64,000 nt of DNA from NCBI RefSeq assembly GCF_030035675.1, contig NC_084493.1, positions 20,933,822-20,997,821 on the forward strand, written 5' to 3'. The first letter of the stretch is position 1; every line of letters begins with the position of its first letter. Below are positions 22,801 to 28,630 of the stretch, piece by piece. The position numbers and the translations under genes were made by a program. The notes under the pieces were generated by a model. The model worked only from the letters and a program-made list of their open reading frames with translations. It was not told where the DNA came from and made no database searches. The DNA is from Rhineura floridana (taxonomy: Eukaryota; Chordata; Lepidosauria; Squamata; Rhineuridae).

Positions 22801-22938
22801 GGAAAACCATTCCTGAATTGTTAACTGCACAGGGAACTATTAGAATGACTTACCAGTAGATTGCCATACACTTGTCAGGACAAACCAAAGCAAAAGAAAG
22901 TGGCAGGTTCTAGTTCCAATCATGTGGCCAGTCCACAT
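795..22938 (-). CDS. DUOX1: DUOX1, dual oxidase 1 (5' half, 15 coding exons, runs off left edge)
   Basis: Dual oxidases are apical membrane flavocytochromes that make extracellular hydrogen peroxide. They have a peroxidase-like ectodomain, one membrane segment, EF-hands and an NADPH-oxidase core. Fifteen exons on this strand, all with canonical AG/GT borders and matching phases, give about 647 codons: signal peptide (1-29), peroxidase-like domain (about 35-560) and the first membrane helix (about 597-622). Landmarks are [77 protein letters not shown] and [13 protein letters not shown]. Segments such as [18 protein letters not shown] and [15 protein letters not shown] resemble human DUOX1 more than DUOX2, from memory. 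The EF-hand and oxidase half is outside the window. It lies head-to-head with its partner DUOXA1. One exon (6093-6259) carries an apparent in-frame stop; every other exon reads cleanly. Paralogue choice is less certain than family. Confidence 0.9.
1054..1167. mobile_element. Short hAT-like palindromic element (AACTCCCATCAGCC family)
   Basis: Contains CTCCAACTCCCATCAGCC and an inverted counterpart around a short centre, a MITE-like family repeated throughout this window, usually starting near CCAGATG and ending near CATCTGG. Confidence 0.6.
1513..1815. mobile_element. L2-type LINE tail followed by a 5S rRNA-derived SINE
   Basis: 1513-1605 is a minus-strand LINE tail (CCCACTTTTTGGCC, GGCGGCTTAC). 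1655-1815 on the plus strand resembles the internal promoter half of 5S rRNA (AAGCAAAGCAGGTCTGG, TTGGATGGGGGACTACTTGG) followed by a CCTTGGGTTCC body and an ATAAATAAA tail. Confidence 0.6.
1974..2045 (+). mobile_element. CR1-like LINE 3' fragment
   Basis: Short diverged match (GCTGCCATCACTGC, CAGTGAATTCCACA) to the longer copy at 20255-20730. The rest of this intron, 2046-2446, shows only a poly(A) run at 2414-2430. Confidence 0.5.
2447..2584 (-). CDS. DUOX1: DUOX1 coding exon 14 (start of first membrane helix)
   Basis: Encodes [33 protein letters not shown] and [12 protein letters not shown], matching human DUOX1 [20 protein letters not shown] and the start of the first membrane helix. CAG acceptor, GTTTGT donor, phase 1 in and 1 out. 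Confidence 0.93.
3205..3640. mobile_element. Minisatellite-bearing TIR element, copy 1
   Basis: One of six related copies of about 400-450 bp with internal AT-rich units of about 36 bp (AAAAATGTGTTTATTTGGAG type) between ends resembling TAGGGATGGGCGA. 2585-3204 and 3641-5009 otherwise hold only a short GTCCAT/TTTCAA-type repeat near 4195-4320 and no gene. Confidence 0.6.
5010..5180 (-). mobile_element. tRNA-derived SINE
   Basis: Reverse complement begins GGGACCATAGCTCAGTGGTA with A- and B-box-like segments, then the GGAGAGCTGCTGCCAGTCAGT body shared by at least twelve copies here. 5420-6092 has no recognised feature. Confidence 0.8.
5301..5419 (-). CDS. DUOX1: DUOX1 coding exon 13
   Basis: Encodes [31 protein letters not shown] and NNVFLWHDG, matching human LFSKKEIEDIRNTTLRDVL and NVFVWHKG. 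CAG acceptor, GTGAGT donor, phase 2 in and 1 out. Two sequons (NIS, NVT) are visible. Confidence 0.94.
6093..6259 (-). CDS. DUOX1: DUOX1 coding exon 12 (carries an apparent in-frame TAA)
   Basis: Encodes [40 protein letters not shown] and FWFENDKNG, clear DUOX sequence. With the CAG acceptor at 6260 both phases fit (0 in, 2 out) and the eight residues before Tyr align gaplessly with human, but the sixth codon (6242-6244) is TAA. The alternative TTAG acceptor at 6249 fits neither phase cleanly. Cause unresolved: assembly error, nonsense allele or a different splice form. Otherwise intact, with GTAAGA donor. Confidence 0.8.
6340..6620. mobile_element. Short TIR element split by an L2 3' tail
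   Basis: CATACCATACACTCAAAGCAC (left) and GTGCTTTAAATGTATGGTATG (right) are the inverted ends of a MITE also found at 16275, 21885, 39885, 45872 and 51685. 6410-6548, ending in (AATA)n, is a plus-strand L2 tail (CCGCCCAGAGATCTTCGGCT) inserted within it. Confidence 0.75.
6716..6742 (-). repeat. Partial duplicate of the 5' edge of DUOX1 exon 11
   Basis: A 25-base stretch (CCATACCAGTAATCTGGAGA on plus, then ACAAA) repeats the acceptor and first bases of exon 11 at 9446-9470 with about one difference, here followed by unrelated sequence. It cannot code a useful exon on its own. Confidence 0.55.
7050..7865 (-). mobile_element. CR1 LINE, 5'-truncated, with intact 237-codon reverse-transcriptase end
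   Basis: An uninterrupted frame at 7151-7864 encodes CR1 motifs in order: [83 protein letters not shown] and [15 protein letters not shown]. The 3' end shows the CR1 tail of repeated ATTCTATG-type units (7050-7090). The open frame suggests a fairly recent insertion. Confidence 0.93.
7880..7955 (+). mobile_element. BovB/Sauria-SINE 3' tail fragment
   Basis: GTCACCATAAGTCCTAATTG and GACTTGAAGGCATATAACAAC match the BovB/Sauria 3' end in reverse of the copy at 20931. Confidence 0.65.
8040..8105 (-). mobile_element. tRNA-derived SINE fragment
   Basis: Reverse of the SINE head (GATTGAACCTGGGA, ATGCAAAGC), abutting the L2 copy. Confidence 0.5.
8110..9052 (+). mobile_element. L2 LINE 3' part, mildly decayed
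   Basis: Encodes [60 protein letters not shown] and [20 protein letters not shown], the C-terminal half of an L2-type reverse transcriptase; a stop and a frame change divide it into two open frames (8079-8372, 8449-8880). Tail: CAGCCCAGAGACCTTCAGCT and (AAAT)n. Confidence 0.9.
9299..9456 (-). CDS. DUOX1: DUOX1 coding exon 11
   Basis: Encodes residues 416-468, [37 protein letters not shown] and [12 protein letters not shown], aligning with human DYWPGPGKFSRTDYVAS and RGRDMGLPSY. CAG acceptor; the donor GTATAA is weak but is followed at once by a stop in frame, so the exon must end here. Phase 1 in, 0 out. Confidence 0.9.
9815..9917 (-). CDS. DUOX1: DUOX1 coding exon 10
   Basis: Encodes [20 protein letters not shown] then [18 protein letters not shown] and DNIVV agree with human DUOX1 rather than DUOX2. 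CAG acceptor, GTAGAT donor, phase 0 in and 1 out. Confidence 0.94.
10200..10620. mobile_element. hAT-like palindromic element plus two tRNA-derived SINE copies
   Basis: 10200-10345 is the AACTCCCATCAGCC palindrome family. 10325-10465 and 10490-10620 are minus-strand SINE copies (GTCTATACTGACTGGC and GTCTACACTGACTGGC), the second truncated right beside DUOX1 exon 9. Confidence 0.7.
10641..10731 (-). CDS. DUOX1: DUOX1 coding exon 9
   Basis: Encodes [14 protein letters not shown], then [16 protein letters not shown], matching human DUOX1 NASCHFRKV and ALRVCNNYWIRE with the same spacing. The acceptor that keeps frame is GATTGCAG at 10732. A second AG (CTTTCAG) lies 23 bases upstream at the end of a long (CTTT)n tract and would shift frame. 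GTAGGG donor; phase 2 in, 0 out. Confidence 0.85.
10753..10826. repeat. (GAAA)n microsatellite, about 18 units
   Basis: Pure GAAA repeats. On the gene strand they read (CTTT)n and end 22 bases before the acceptor of DUOX1 exon 9, acting as its polypyrimidine tract. Confidence 0.97.
10920..11060 (-). mobile_element. Diverged tRNA-derived SINE
   Basis: Weak match to the SINE head in reverse (GAAATCGAACTTGGGAGC, GCATGCAAAAC). Confidence 0.45.
11093..12330 (-). mobile_element. L2 LINE with intact 297-codon reverse-transcriptase frame
   Basis: The frame 11422-12315 covers [20 protein letters not shown], the catalytic YADDTQLYF motif, [38 protein letters not shown] and [15 protein letters not shown]. 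5'-truncated. The 3' end is at about 11093 with an (AAAT)n tail and CACCGCCCTGAGAGCCCTTG. It lies in a DUOX1 intron in the same orientation as the gene, starting within about 50 bases of the exon 8 donor. Confidence 0.93.
12369..12465 (-). CDS. DUOX1: DUOX1 coding exon 8
   Basis: Encodes residues 319-350: [20 protein letters not shown] then [11 protein letters not shown], matching human [24 protein letters not shown]. CAG acceptor, GTAAGA donor, phase 1 in and 2 out. An L2 LINE begins within about 50 bases of its donor. Confidence 0.92.
12680..13165. repeat. Two short copies of a GGATTGCAGCC-type repeat
   Basis: 12685-12770 and 13065-13160 share CAATCC..., ...CTGAG(T/A)..., ...TAGGATT/ATTGGATTGCAGCC motifs common in the window (also 4195, 26580, 30080, 46465). 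The bases between are AT-rich with no feature. Confidence 0.4.
13300..13425 (+). mobile_element. L2-type LINE 3' tail
   Basis: CACCGCCCTGAGAGCTTATG and AGGGCGGTTTAAAAATGTAA followed by (AAAT)n. Confidence 0.65.
13510..13955. mobile_element. Minisatellite-bearing TIR element, copy 2
   Basis: Starts TAGGGATGGGTGAGAAATTT and ends CATGTCCTTCCATCCCTCC, with four or five AT-rich units of about 36 bp between. Ends 60 bases before DUOX1 exon 7. Confidence 0.65.
14016..14079 (-). CDS. DUOX1: DUOX1 coding exon 7
   Basis: A 64-base exon encoding [20 protein letters not shown] then QG, matching human NIAVYEWLPSFL. It is found by homology and splice sites alone. CTAG acceptor, GTGAGG donor, phase 0 in and 1 out. 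Confidence 0.92.
14149..14212. repeat. Exact 32-bp tandem duplication
   Basis: Two adjacent identical 32-base units beginning TTTATGTAGCACTTATTGCC, in the intron between DUOX1 exons 6 and 7. Exact identity suggests a recent slip or an assembly join. Confidence 0.95.
14262..14370 (+). mobile_element. tRNA-derived SINE fragment
   Basis: Head GTCAGTGGTAGAGCATCTGC and CCATCTCCAGGTAGGG; the body is lost. Confidence 0.65.
14544..14710 (-). CDS. DUOX1: DUOX1 coding exon 6
   Basis: Encodes residues 242-297, with [29 protein letters not shown] and [17 protein letters not shown]. Human DUOX has LLWFRYHNLWAQRLA and LFQHARKRVIATYQ at the same place. TAG acceptor, GTGAGT donor, phase 1 in and 0 out. Confidence 0.95.
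15062..15290 (+). mobile_element. L2-like LINE 3' tail
   Basis: GAAGACCTTTCAACAAGCC through the T-rich run, similar to the tail at 23740-24040. The intron 15660-16000 shows nothing recognised. Confidence 0.55.
15458..15659 (-). CDS. DUOX1: DUOX1 coding exon 5
   Basis: Encodes residues 175-241. It begins [20 protein letters not shown], the most conserved DUOX/animal-peroxidase stretch in this half of the protein, and continues with [16 protein letters not shown] acceptor, GTAAGG donor, phase 0 in and 1 out. Confidence 0.95.
16005..16180 (+). mobile_element. tRNA-derived SINE
   Basis: CTTTACATGCAGAAGGTCCC, TTCAGTCC B-box-like, then the GGAGAGTTGATGC body and a CAGTAGAAGGCAGGTTCCTG end. Confidence 0.75.
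16275..16515. mobile_element. Short TIR element (CCACACCATACATTTAAA family)
   Basis: CACACCATACATTTAAAAC at left, TTTAAATGTATAGTGTAGATG at right; the middle carries CCCAAGCACTGTGG and GATTCTTTGGGGAAACC inverted parts. Confidence 0.7.
16617..17030 (-). mobile_element. CR1 LINE 3' fragment
   Basis: Encodes [20 protein letters not shown] and [17 protein letters not shown] on the minus strand and has the ATTCTATGATTC tail at 16617-16630. Confidence 0.85.
17302..17489 (-). CDS. DUOX1: DUOX1 coding exon 4
   Basis: Encodes residues 112-174, beginning [20 protein letters not shown] and containing [12 protein letters not shown], typical of the DUOX peroxidase-like domain. CAG acceptor, GTAAAA donor, phase 1 in and 0 out. 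Confidence 0.93.
17805..18220. mobile_element. Minisatellite-bearing TIR element, copy 3
   Basis: Begins TAGGGATGGGCAACTACG and ends ATTTCTCCCCCATTCCTAA, opposite in orientation to copies 2 and 5, with units such as GTGCATTTTTGTATGTTATT. 18225-19215 has AT runs and a (TAA)n near 19143-19195 but no other feature. Confidence 0.65.
19216..19380 (-). CDS. DUOX1: DUOX1 coding exon 3
   Basis: Encodes residues 57-111 of the peroxidase-like domain, including [12 protein letters not shown], the NARRLSD stretch and [10 protein letters not shown] with an N-glycosylation sequon NRT. Bordered by TAG acceptor and GTAAGC donor; phase 1 in and 1 out. Confidence 0.93.
19557..19790 (+). mobile_element. tRNA-derived SINE, well preserved
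   Basis: Full head (GAGCATCTGCTTTGCACGCA, GGTTCAATCCCCGGGC), body GGAGAGCTGCTGCCAGTCAG and end AAGGCAGCTTTCTATGTTCC. Best reference copy in the window. Confidence 0.85.
20255..20730. mobile_element. CR1-like LINE 3' region
   Basis: Carries CTGGATCAGGCCAGTGGCCC, AACAGCACTCTCCCCTCC and GGCTTCATTGGATGTCCAC, matched by shorter copies at 24090-24260 and 59385-59560. Confidence 0.65.
20931..21235 (-). mobile_element. RTE-BovB LINE 3' end
   Basis: The open frame at 20937-21230 encodes [39 protein letters not shown] and [15 protein letters not shown], the BovB C-terminus; the 3' end is TAAGTCGTAATCGACTTGG with (CAA)n. BovB is abundant in squamates. Confidence 0.9.
21582..21665 (-). CDS. DUOX1: DUOX1 coding exon 2
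   Basis: Encodes residues 29-56, [20 protein letters not shown] then YHRHNSAG. The segment is the well-conserved start of the mature DUOX ectodomain (human QRYDGWFNNL). AG acceptor and GTGAGA donor; phases 1 in and 1 out match both neighbours. Confidence 0.92.
21885..22100. mobile_element. Short TIR element (CCACACCATACATTTAAA family)
   Basis: CATCCACACCATACATTTAA at left and ATACAGTGTGGATGTGACC at right. Confidence 0.75.
22175..22770 (-). mobile_element. Two LINE 3'-end-like fragments
   Basis: 22175-22340 (GTCGCCTAATACCTAGGCGAC) and 22560-22770 (ACTTATATACTGCTTAATCC, AAGCACTTTACATAAAGC) look like minus-strand L2-type tails. Confidence 0.45.
22854..22938 (-). CDS. DUOX1: DUOX1 coding exon 1 (signal peptide)
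   Basis: Reads [20 protein letters not shown] followed by LTSVWQST, a hydrophobic secretion signal, and ends phase 1 at a GTAAGT donor. The first ATG (22938) has G at -3; an in-frame second ATG lies at 22923. Upstream the exon continues as 5' UTR to 22957, where a strong pyrimidine-rich TTTCAG acceptor shows that at least one non-coding exon lies farther upstream. Confidence 0.85.
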
Positions 22939-23029
22939 GTCCTCGGAAGGCTTTTTCCTGAAAGTGGAAAAATAAAATGTAGTACATTATAGCCCTTGAA
23001 ATACATTTTTAAGGGCTGTTGTCTGGCAA

Positions 23030-24045
23030 TTTTCTGCTTCAACTGCACTGGCTGCCAGTTCTTTTCCAGGCCCAGTTCAAACTAAATACTTTTTTTTTAC
23101 TTATAAAACTTTATATGACCCAGGACCCCATACCACAAGGACTGCCTCTCCCAATACAAACCTACCTACCTATCATCATCAGAGGCCCTTCTCAATGTGC
23201 CTCCTGCCATTCCGCCAGTGCAATTTTGCTTCTACAAATAATTATACATAGGACTTTTCCTCCTATAATTAACTGTAAATATGAATGACAGCAGATGTGA
23301 CTCTTACCACGTGAGCTGTGGTGGACCTAACACTTCATGTGGATGTAATAATACGCTGTCATGAATTAGTGCCCACAAAGATTTTGAGAATAAGTTAGTG
23401 TGCAACTTGCGGGGGCGGGGGGAGGAGGAAAAGTGTGTCTGGAAATGTTCTGATCCTTCTCTTGCTGAACTGTTTGAATTGTGTTTGTTGGGTGGGGGAG
23501 GAAGAGCAATTCTAGAGCTTTGGGAGAGCACTTCTGCAGAGGGAGTGTGAGGTTTTCAGAAGTAATCTTCTTATTTGTTATCCTTTATATACCTCGCAGA
23601 TCACTGTGCCCTGCAGGTGAGGGCCTCCTGCAGATACCATGTTATCAGGAGGTCCGTTCTGCACAACATAGGAAATGGACCGTTAGTGTGGCAGCACCTA
23701 CCCTGTGGAATTCCTCCCCTTAAATATTAGACAGCTGCCATCTCTGTTATCTTTTTGCCGCCTATTGAAGACCTTTCAACAAGCCTTTTAAGTTGAGACC
23801 TTATCCCACTCTGCCTCTGCGTTGGAATTACTTTCTAATATGTTTTTAAACCTTTTTTAAAAAAAATAAACAAACACATTTTTAACCTTTTTTAAAAAAG
23901 ATGTCTTGAAAGCTTTTTTTTTTTAAAAAAATGTCTCTGATGCTTTGGTTTAATGTATTTTAAAGTCTGTTTTTATGATATTTTAAAGTGTTTTTGGTGC
24001 TTTTGTTTGCTGCTGGGAGGAAGGGCGGGATATAAACCAATCAAT
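23030..24045 (+). mobile_element. Decayed L2-like LINE 3' region
   Basis: Shows LHWLPVLFQAQFKLN and a tail with AAGACCTTTCAACAAGCC and GGAGGAAGGGCGGGATATAA, ending in (AATC)n. Many interruptions. Confidence 0.6.
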
Positions 24046-24056
24046 CAATCAATCAA

Positions 24057-24088
24057 ATACATACATACATACATACATACATACATAC
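24057..24088. repeat. (ATAC)n microsatellite
   Basis: Eight tandem ATAC units directly after the L2 tail. Confidence 0.9.
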
Positions 24089-24089
24089 T

Positions 24090-24260
24090 CTGCTGGATCA
24101 GGCCATTGGCCCATCTAGTCCAGCATACTGTTCTCACCGTGACGAACCAGATGCCCCTGTGGGAAGCGTGCAGGACCTGAGCACAACAGCACTCTCCCCT
24201 CCTGCAGTTTTGTGCAGCTGGTATCCAGAAGCACACTGTCTTCAACAGTGGAGGTAGATT
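24090..24260. mobile_element. CR1-like LINE 3' fragment
   Basis: TGCTGGATCAGGCCATTGGC and ACAACAGCACTCTCCCCTCC match 20255-20730. 24260-24650 is unique-looking with no feature. Confidence 0.65.
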
Positions 24261-24649
24261 TTGTTATTGACCAGGTTCCCCCCCCCCCAAATTCAAAAGA
24301 CTATGCGGACACTTCAACTGGAGTGGAATCATGGCTGAGCGATCACCTTTAGCTCAAGTGTTTCTGTAACTTTCAAAAGCCCTCTTTAAAAAGTTCTCAA
24401 AATGGGTGTTGCTCATAATGGGCATGGAAGTGCCTATTTAAGGGGTGGCTAACTCCCAGCCTAGAGGCTATATCAGCCCACCCCCAATCAATTATCTCTC
24501 TCTCCCCCCCAACCCCACCAATTCGGGTGATGGCAGGGGCAAAAAAGGAAAAATTGAAAGTACACATAGCTCTGCATCCTTAAAATAATACAAATTGCCC
24601 CCTTGCCAATCATCAGATGGATCATTTGCCAATTTTAACATGTAACTTA

Positions 24650-25975
24650 TATAGGGGTGGGGGAGAAATTAGATTCAGTTCACATTTAAAGGCATGCTTG
24701 TCACCAGCTTCTGGTATTTAGTATCGACTTTATTGCTTAGCCATAGGCCATCGCATAACCAGAACAAGTTTTACAGTAAAATTTTTGACACTTAAAATCT
24801 GATACCAAGTTATCTCTGTTAAAACCCACGTCCCATTACATGTCGTTACTAGAGTAGAGTGTTAAAATTCATTCAACCATAAAACCATAAAATAAAAGGT
24901 CCTGAGAGTAATGCTTTCCTTCAGGATTCAATTTATAATGGTAAATTAACTTTGCCCATCAATTATTTACAGTCTCTAACTTGAACTTTGCGCGGATCTT
25001 TTGAGCAGCCAAGGCAAACAGCGAAACCCTATATATTATAGAAGAGTCTGTATCGGACATAAGGTGATATATTTTGTGATGGTCCTGCACTAAGTGTGGA
25101 TGAGCCAGCAGGTCTTTTAGGTACTTGGCTCGTGGATGGGAGTACAGTGGGCAGGCCAATAAGTAATGGGGCAGATCTTCCACCTCCAATGCACCACATA
25201 TAAAAAAGCACTGGTGCCAAGGTGTTTGGGAATAGCGGCCCTCCATTACTGCATTTGGCATGGTTTGGAAACATAATGCCGTAAAGGCCTGCCTGAGTTT
25301 TACTGATGTAGGTTGAGCCAAATATATTGCTGTAAGAGCATCATGTTTATATATCCAGTACCATTTGGAGAATTTTGAATTTATGATAGGCAATAGATTG
25401 AATAATTGCGTCCCTTAGTCTCGTTCTGTTGTTTAGTGAGGAAAGGACCTGTGGCGAGATATGATAGGTCTGATACAGCCTGTTTATTCTTGAGATCCAG
25501 TAGTTTTCCCCCAAGTCCTGTTCGTAACAGAGATTAAATATTAACTTAAACAGAGCATCTTTTATAGATCTCCAGAAATACATTTAAAGGCAAACCTACT
25601 TAATTCACACTTTCCAAAACAACACAAGAACAGAAATACACCTGTCCTTTGAAATTTGTACTTCTCCAGTGTTTGCAGCACAGTTCTCCAGCAAAGCAAC
25701 GTGTACAAAAATGCACATACTGGGGTAAAGTGTGCCTAAAAATGCATATAGTAGTGAAAATAACATCCAAAAAGGAATTATAACAGGGAAATTTGCTTTG
25801 TAAAAATGTGAATGTTAGGCAAATTGCATACAAACATGTCTACATTAGAAGAAATTTGCACTAAAATGCTGGTAAATTTTCATGAGATTTTGTTTAAATC
25901 GCAAACTAATGTGGAGGGCTGAATTTAAGATTGGAAAAATGAGAAACCAAAATTGACAGATTCGCCCATCCCTAA
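24650..25975. mobile_element. Minisatellite-bearing TIR element, copy 4, split by a LINE
   Basis: Left end 24650-24694 and remainder 25580-25975 join into one copy like that at 31565, ending CGCCCATCCCTAAG. The inner LINE (24695-25579) explains the split. Confidence 0.8.
24695..25579 (-). mobile_element. Non-LTR retrotransposon (LINE) 3' end with 13-bp target duplication
   Basis: Flanked by ACATTTAAAGGCA at 24682-24694 and 25580-25592. Two overlapping frames (25347-25583 and 24959-25393) encode RLYQTYHISPQVLSSLNNR, TPWHQCFFICGALEVEDLPH and YLLACPLYSHPRAKYLKDLL; the Cys-Cys-His-Cys pattern is that of LINE C-terminal ends. Family not assigned; one frame change is visible. Confidence 0.8.
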
Positions 25976-26099
25976 GCTCATATTGTAGTTATTCCCAGTT
26001 ATCAGTCAAATCACAATCTTCCCCAATCACTTTTTCACTTCTTATTTAGCATATCTCCTTCCCCTGACCATGCTCATCCCAGCCCATACTGATCACAAG

Positions 26100-26100
<1 letters not shown>

Positions 26101-26175
<75 letters not shown>

Positions 26176-26213
26176 ACACACACACCACACACACACCACA
26201 CACACACCAGTTT
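26101..26213. repeat. (CT)n(CA)n compound microsatellite
   Basis: About 19 CT units followed by CA units with three ACC interruptions. Confidence 0.97.
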
Positions 26214-26261
26214 GTATCCAATATCGTAGGCTTATTAAAATTGATGGACATGACTAATTTA

Positions 26262-26573
26262 AAAAAGGTAGAGGTGTCCCCGCACTTATAGTGTGAGTCG
26301 TTTCCGACTCTTAGGGTGACGTCTTGAGACATTTACTAGGCAGACCGTATATATGGGGTGGGATTGCCAGTTCCTTCCCCGGCCTTTCTTTACCCCCCAG
26401 CATATGCCGGGTACTCATTTTACCGACCACGGATGGATGGAATGCTGAGTGGACCTCGACCCCTTTTACCGGAGATTCGACTTCCTCCTTCCGTTGGAAT
26501 CGAACTCCGGCCATGAGCAGAGCTTTCGGCTGCGTTACCGCCGCTTACCTCTCTGCACCACGGAGGGTCTTAC
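26262..26573 (-). mobile_element. Sauria-type tRNA SINE with 10-bp target duplication
   Basis: Flanked by GACTAATTTA at 26252-26261 and 26574-26583. The minus strand reads CCGTGGTGCAGAGAGGTAAG, GGAGTTCGATTCCAACGG and ends GAGTCGGAAACGACTCACAC, the Sauria SINE plan. The exact duplication points to a young insertion, here into an older repeat. Confidence 0.88.
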
Positions 26574-26984
26574 GACTAATTTAGGTCCATTCATTTCAAT
26601 GGGCTTACTCTGAGAAGAACTTAGTTGGATTGGATACAATCCACCCTTTCTTCATTAATGTTATCCTATTTTTCCTGCAAGCAAAACACTTTCCTATGTT
26701 AACCCATTATTTTTCCTTAGCTCTTACTATCAACCATTTACCATTCTCATATCGTTCAAAGGGGGATATTGCTGAAAGAGAAGACCATCTTCTCTGGCTC
26801 ACTGTGGAATGAACTGAGACAGGGAAGGCAATAAACAGCTGCACCCAATGGAGCATCAAATTAATGTTCTTGTTTTGCTGCTACCCTCTCCCGTCCCATC
26901 CTGCTATTGTCCTGGCTGCTCCCCCTCAGACACCCCACATTCCCAGCTAAACCATTTTGCCAAGATCCAGGAGAACATCTAAAA

Positions 26985-27354
26985 CAGGGGTTCCCAAAGT
27001 GTGGTCTGTGGACCACCAGCGGTCCGTGAGCTTCCTTCTGGTGGTCCGTGGCATGACTGCAGATTTGTGATTGAAAGGTAGCACATCCATCACCTTAAAT
27101 ATTTTAATTGCATTTTTATTGCTTCTTTTATTTCTTGTACTTTATTGTGTTACAATTTGAATTCCATAGGATAAAATGCAATATAATTAAGATATAAGAA
27201 ATAAAAGCAGCAATACAAGTACAATTAAAAATCATACAGCATCTAGCATAGCACACTACAATTGCTACAACAGGCAGAAGAATCATTAAGTGGTCTGCCA
27301 AGACCCTCAGCAATGTTCAAGGGGTCTGTGGGGAAAAAAGTTTGGGAACCACTG
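26985..27354. mobile_element. Non-autonomous hAT-like element, 370 bp, 8-bp TSD
   Basis: Ends CAGGGGTTCCCAAAGTG and the inverse of CAGTGGTTCCCAAACTTTTT; flanked on both sides by ATCTAAAA (26977-26984, 27355-27362). Subterminal parts contain GTGGTCTGTGGACCACCAG. No transposase frame. Confidence 0.92.
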
Positions 27355-27689
27355 ATCTAAAACAAGCGCAAGCAAACCAACAAATAAATTCTGTTGCCTA
27401 CTAGCCAAGTCAGGAATGCTGCAGGTAACTGAGTACCTAGAGAATCCTAAGAAGGAATATCTCCATGCTAGGCATTGGGCTAATCTGCAGGGGAAAGTTT
27501 CTATTTATTTTATGGATAGAAACCAGCTCCAGAGGATAACAGAGGCTGAGCTCCATCTGGAGACAATTCTTTATAACAACATCCCTCAACATTCCTGGGA
27601 TCTCTAGTCATGTAAAAGCAGGTACTTTTGTATAGCTTCCTATAAACTGTGTGTTGGGTTTGTTTGTTTGCTTTGCCACTGATATATTA

Positions 27690-28145
27690 ATCCAGAGGTG
27701 GGGAACCTTTGACCCTCCAGATGTTGCTGAACTACGACTCTCATCAGCCCTAGCAAGCTTGTCCAATGGCCAGGGATGATGGGAGTTGTAGTTCAGCAAC
27801 ATCTGGGGAAGAAGGTCCCCCCCACACCTTTATTAAGTCTTATGGGGTTGCCAATGTAGCACCCATGTGCACACATGCACCCACAAAAGCCTTTCCTGTC
27901 ACCTGCAGGGTCCCCCTCATTACCACCAAAATTAGGTTTGCAAGAAGCATTCCCTTCTCTCCCTTGGAAGAAGAGTTCCCTGGGAAGAGGGATATGGTTG
28001 TAAACCACTCTGCGAATTGTAGCTCTGCGAGGGGAACAGGGATCTTCTAACAACTCTCAGCACTCTTAACAAGCTACTCTTCCCAGGATTCTTTGGGGAA
28101 AAGCATGACTGTTTAAAGTGGTATCATAGTGTGGATGTGGCCTTT
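27690..28145. mobile_element. hAT-like palindrome and half of a CCACACC-type TIR element
   Basis: 27695-27815: CTGAACTACGACTCTCATCA mirrored by TGATGGGAGTTGTAGTTCAG. 27985-28145: AACTCTCAGCACTCTTAAC and AGTGTGGATGTGGCC are the right half of the CCACACC family. Confidence 0.7.
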
Positions 28146-28235
28146 GTGAAAAACACGTAGAATGAACCCACAATAAAACACCACTTTGTCTGAAGACTGT
28201 TTATACACCATGCTTTATTTGTTTATTTATTTTAC

Positions 28236-28480
28236 GTTTATTTGGTGTTGCTATGTACCCTCAAGTCAATTACGACTTATGGCGAAGCTATGAATCAGCA
28301 ACCTCCAATAGCATCTGTTATAAAATCTTGTAAGTTCCAGTCTGTGGCTTCCTTTGTGGAATCAATCCATCTCGTTTGGCCTTCCTCTTTTTTCTACTTC
28401 CTTCTGTTTTTCCTAGCATTATTGTCTTTTCTAGTGAATCATGTCTTCTGATTACGTATCCAGAGTATGATAACCCACCT
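28236..28480 (-). mobile_element. RTE-BovB LINE 3' end
   Basis: Closely parallels 20931-21235 (CAATTACGACTTATGGCGA, GCATTATTGTCTTTTCTAG). Confidence 0.85.
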
Positions 28481-28489
28481 TTCTTTCAT

Positions 28490-28630
28490 CAGAAAACCCA
28501 CGGTGGAACATATATACTTCACAAGCAGTCTGCCATCCAGGCACTGACCAGACCCAGACCTACTTAGCTTCAGCAAGACAGTGGCCTCCTGTGCCTTCAG
28601 ATCATAGCCTGGGACCTTGCAAACGTGCGG
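28490..28630 (-). mobile_element. 5S rRNA-derived SINE
   Basis: The minus strand reads GAAGCTAAGTAGGTCTGGGT and TGCCTGGATGGCAGACTGC, matching the 5S internal promoter region, then a body ending in CCGTGGGTT. A 197-codon open frame just to the right (28701-29294) is not recognised and is not called. Confidence 0.7.

Noticed and set aside
26101-26213. CRISPR-like array or other structured repeat
   Set aside because: Plain (CT)n(CA)n microsatellite with no spacers; host is a vertebrate.
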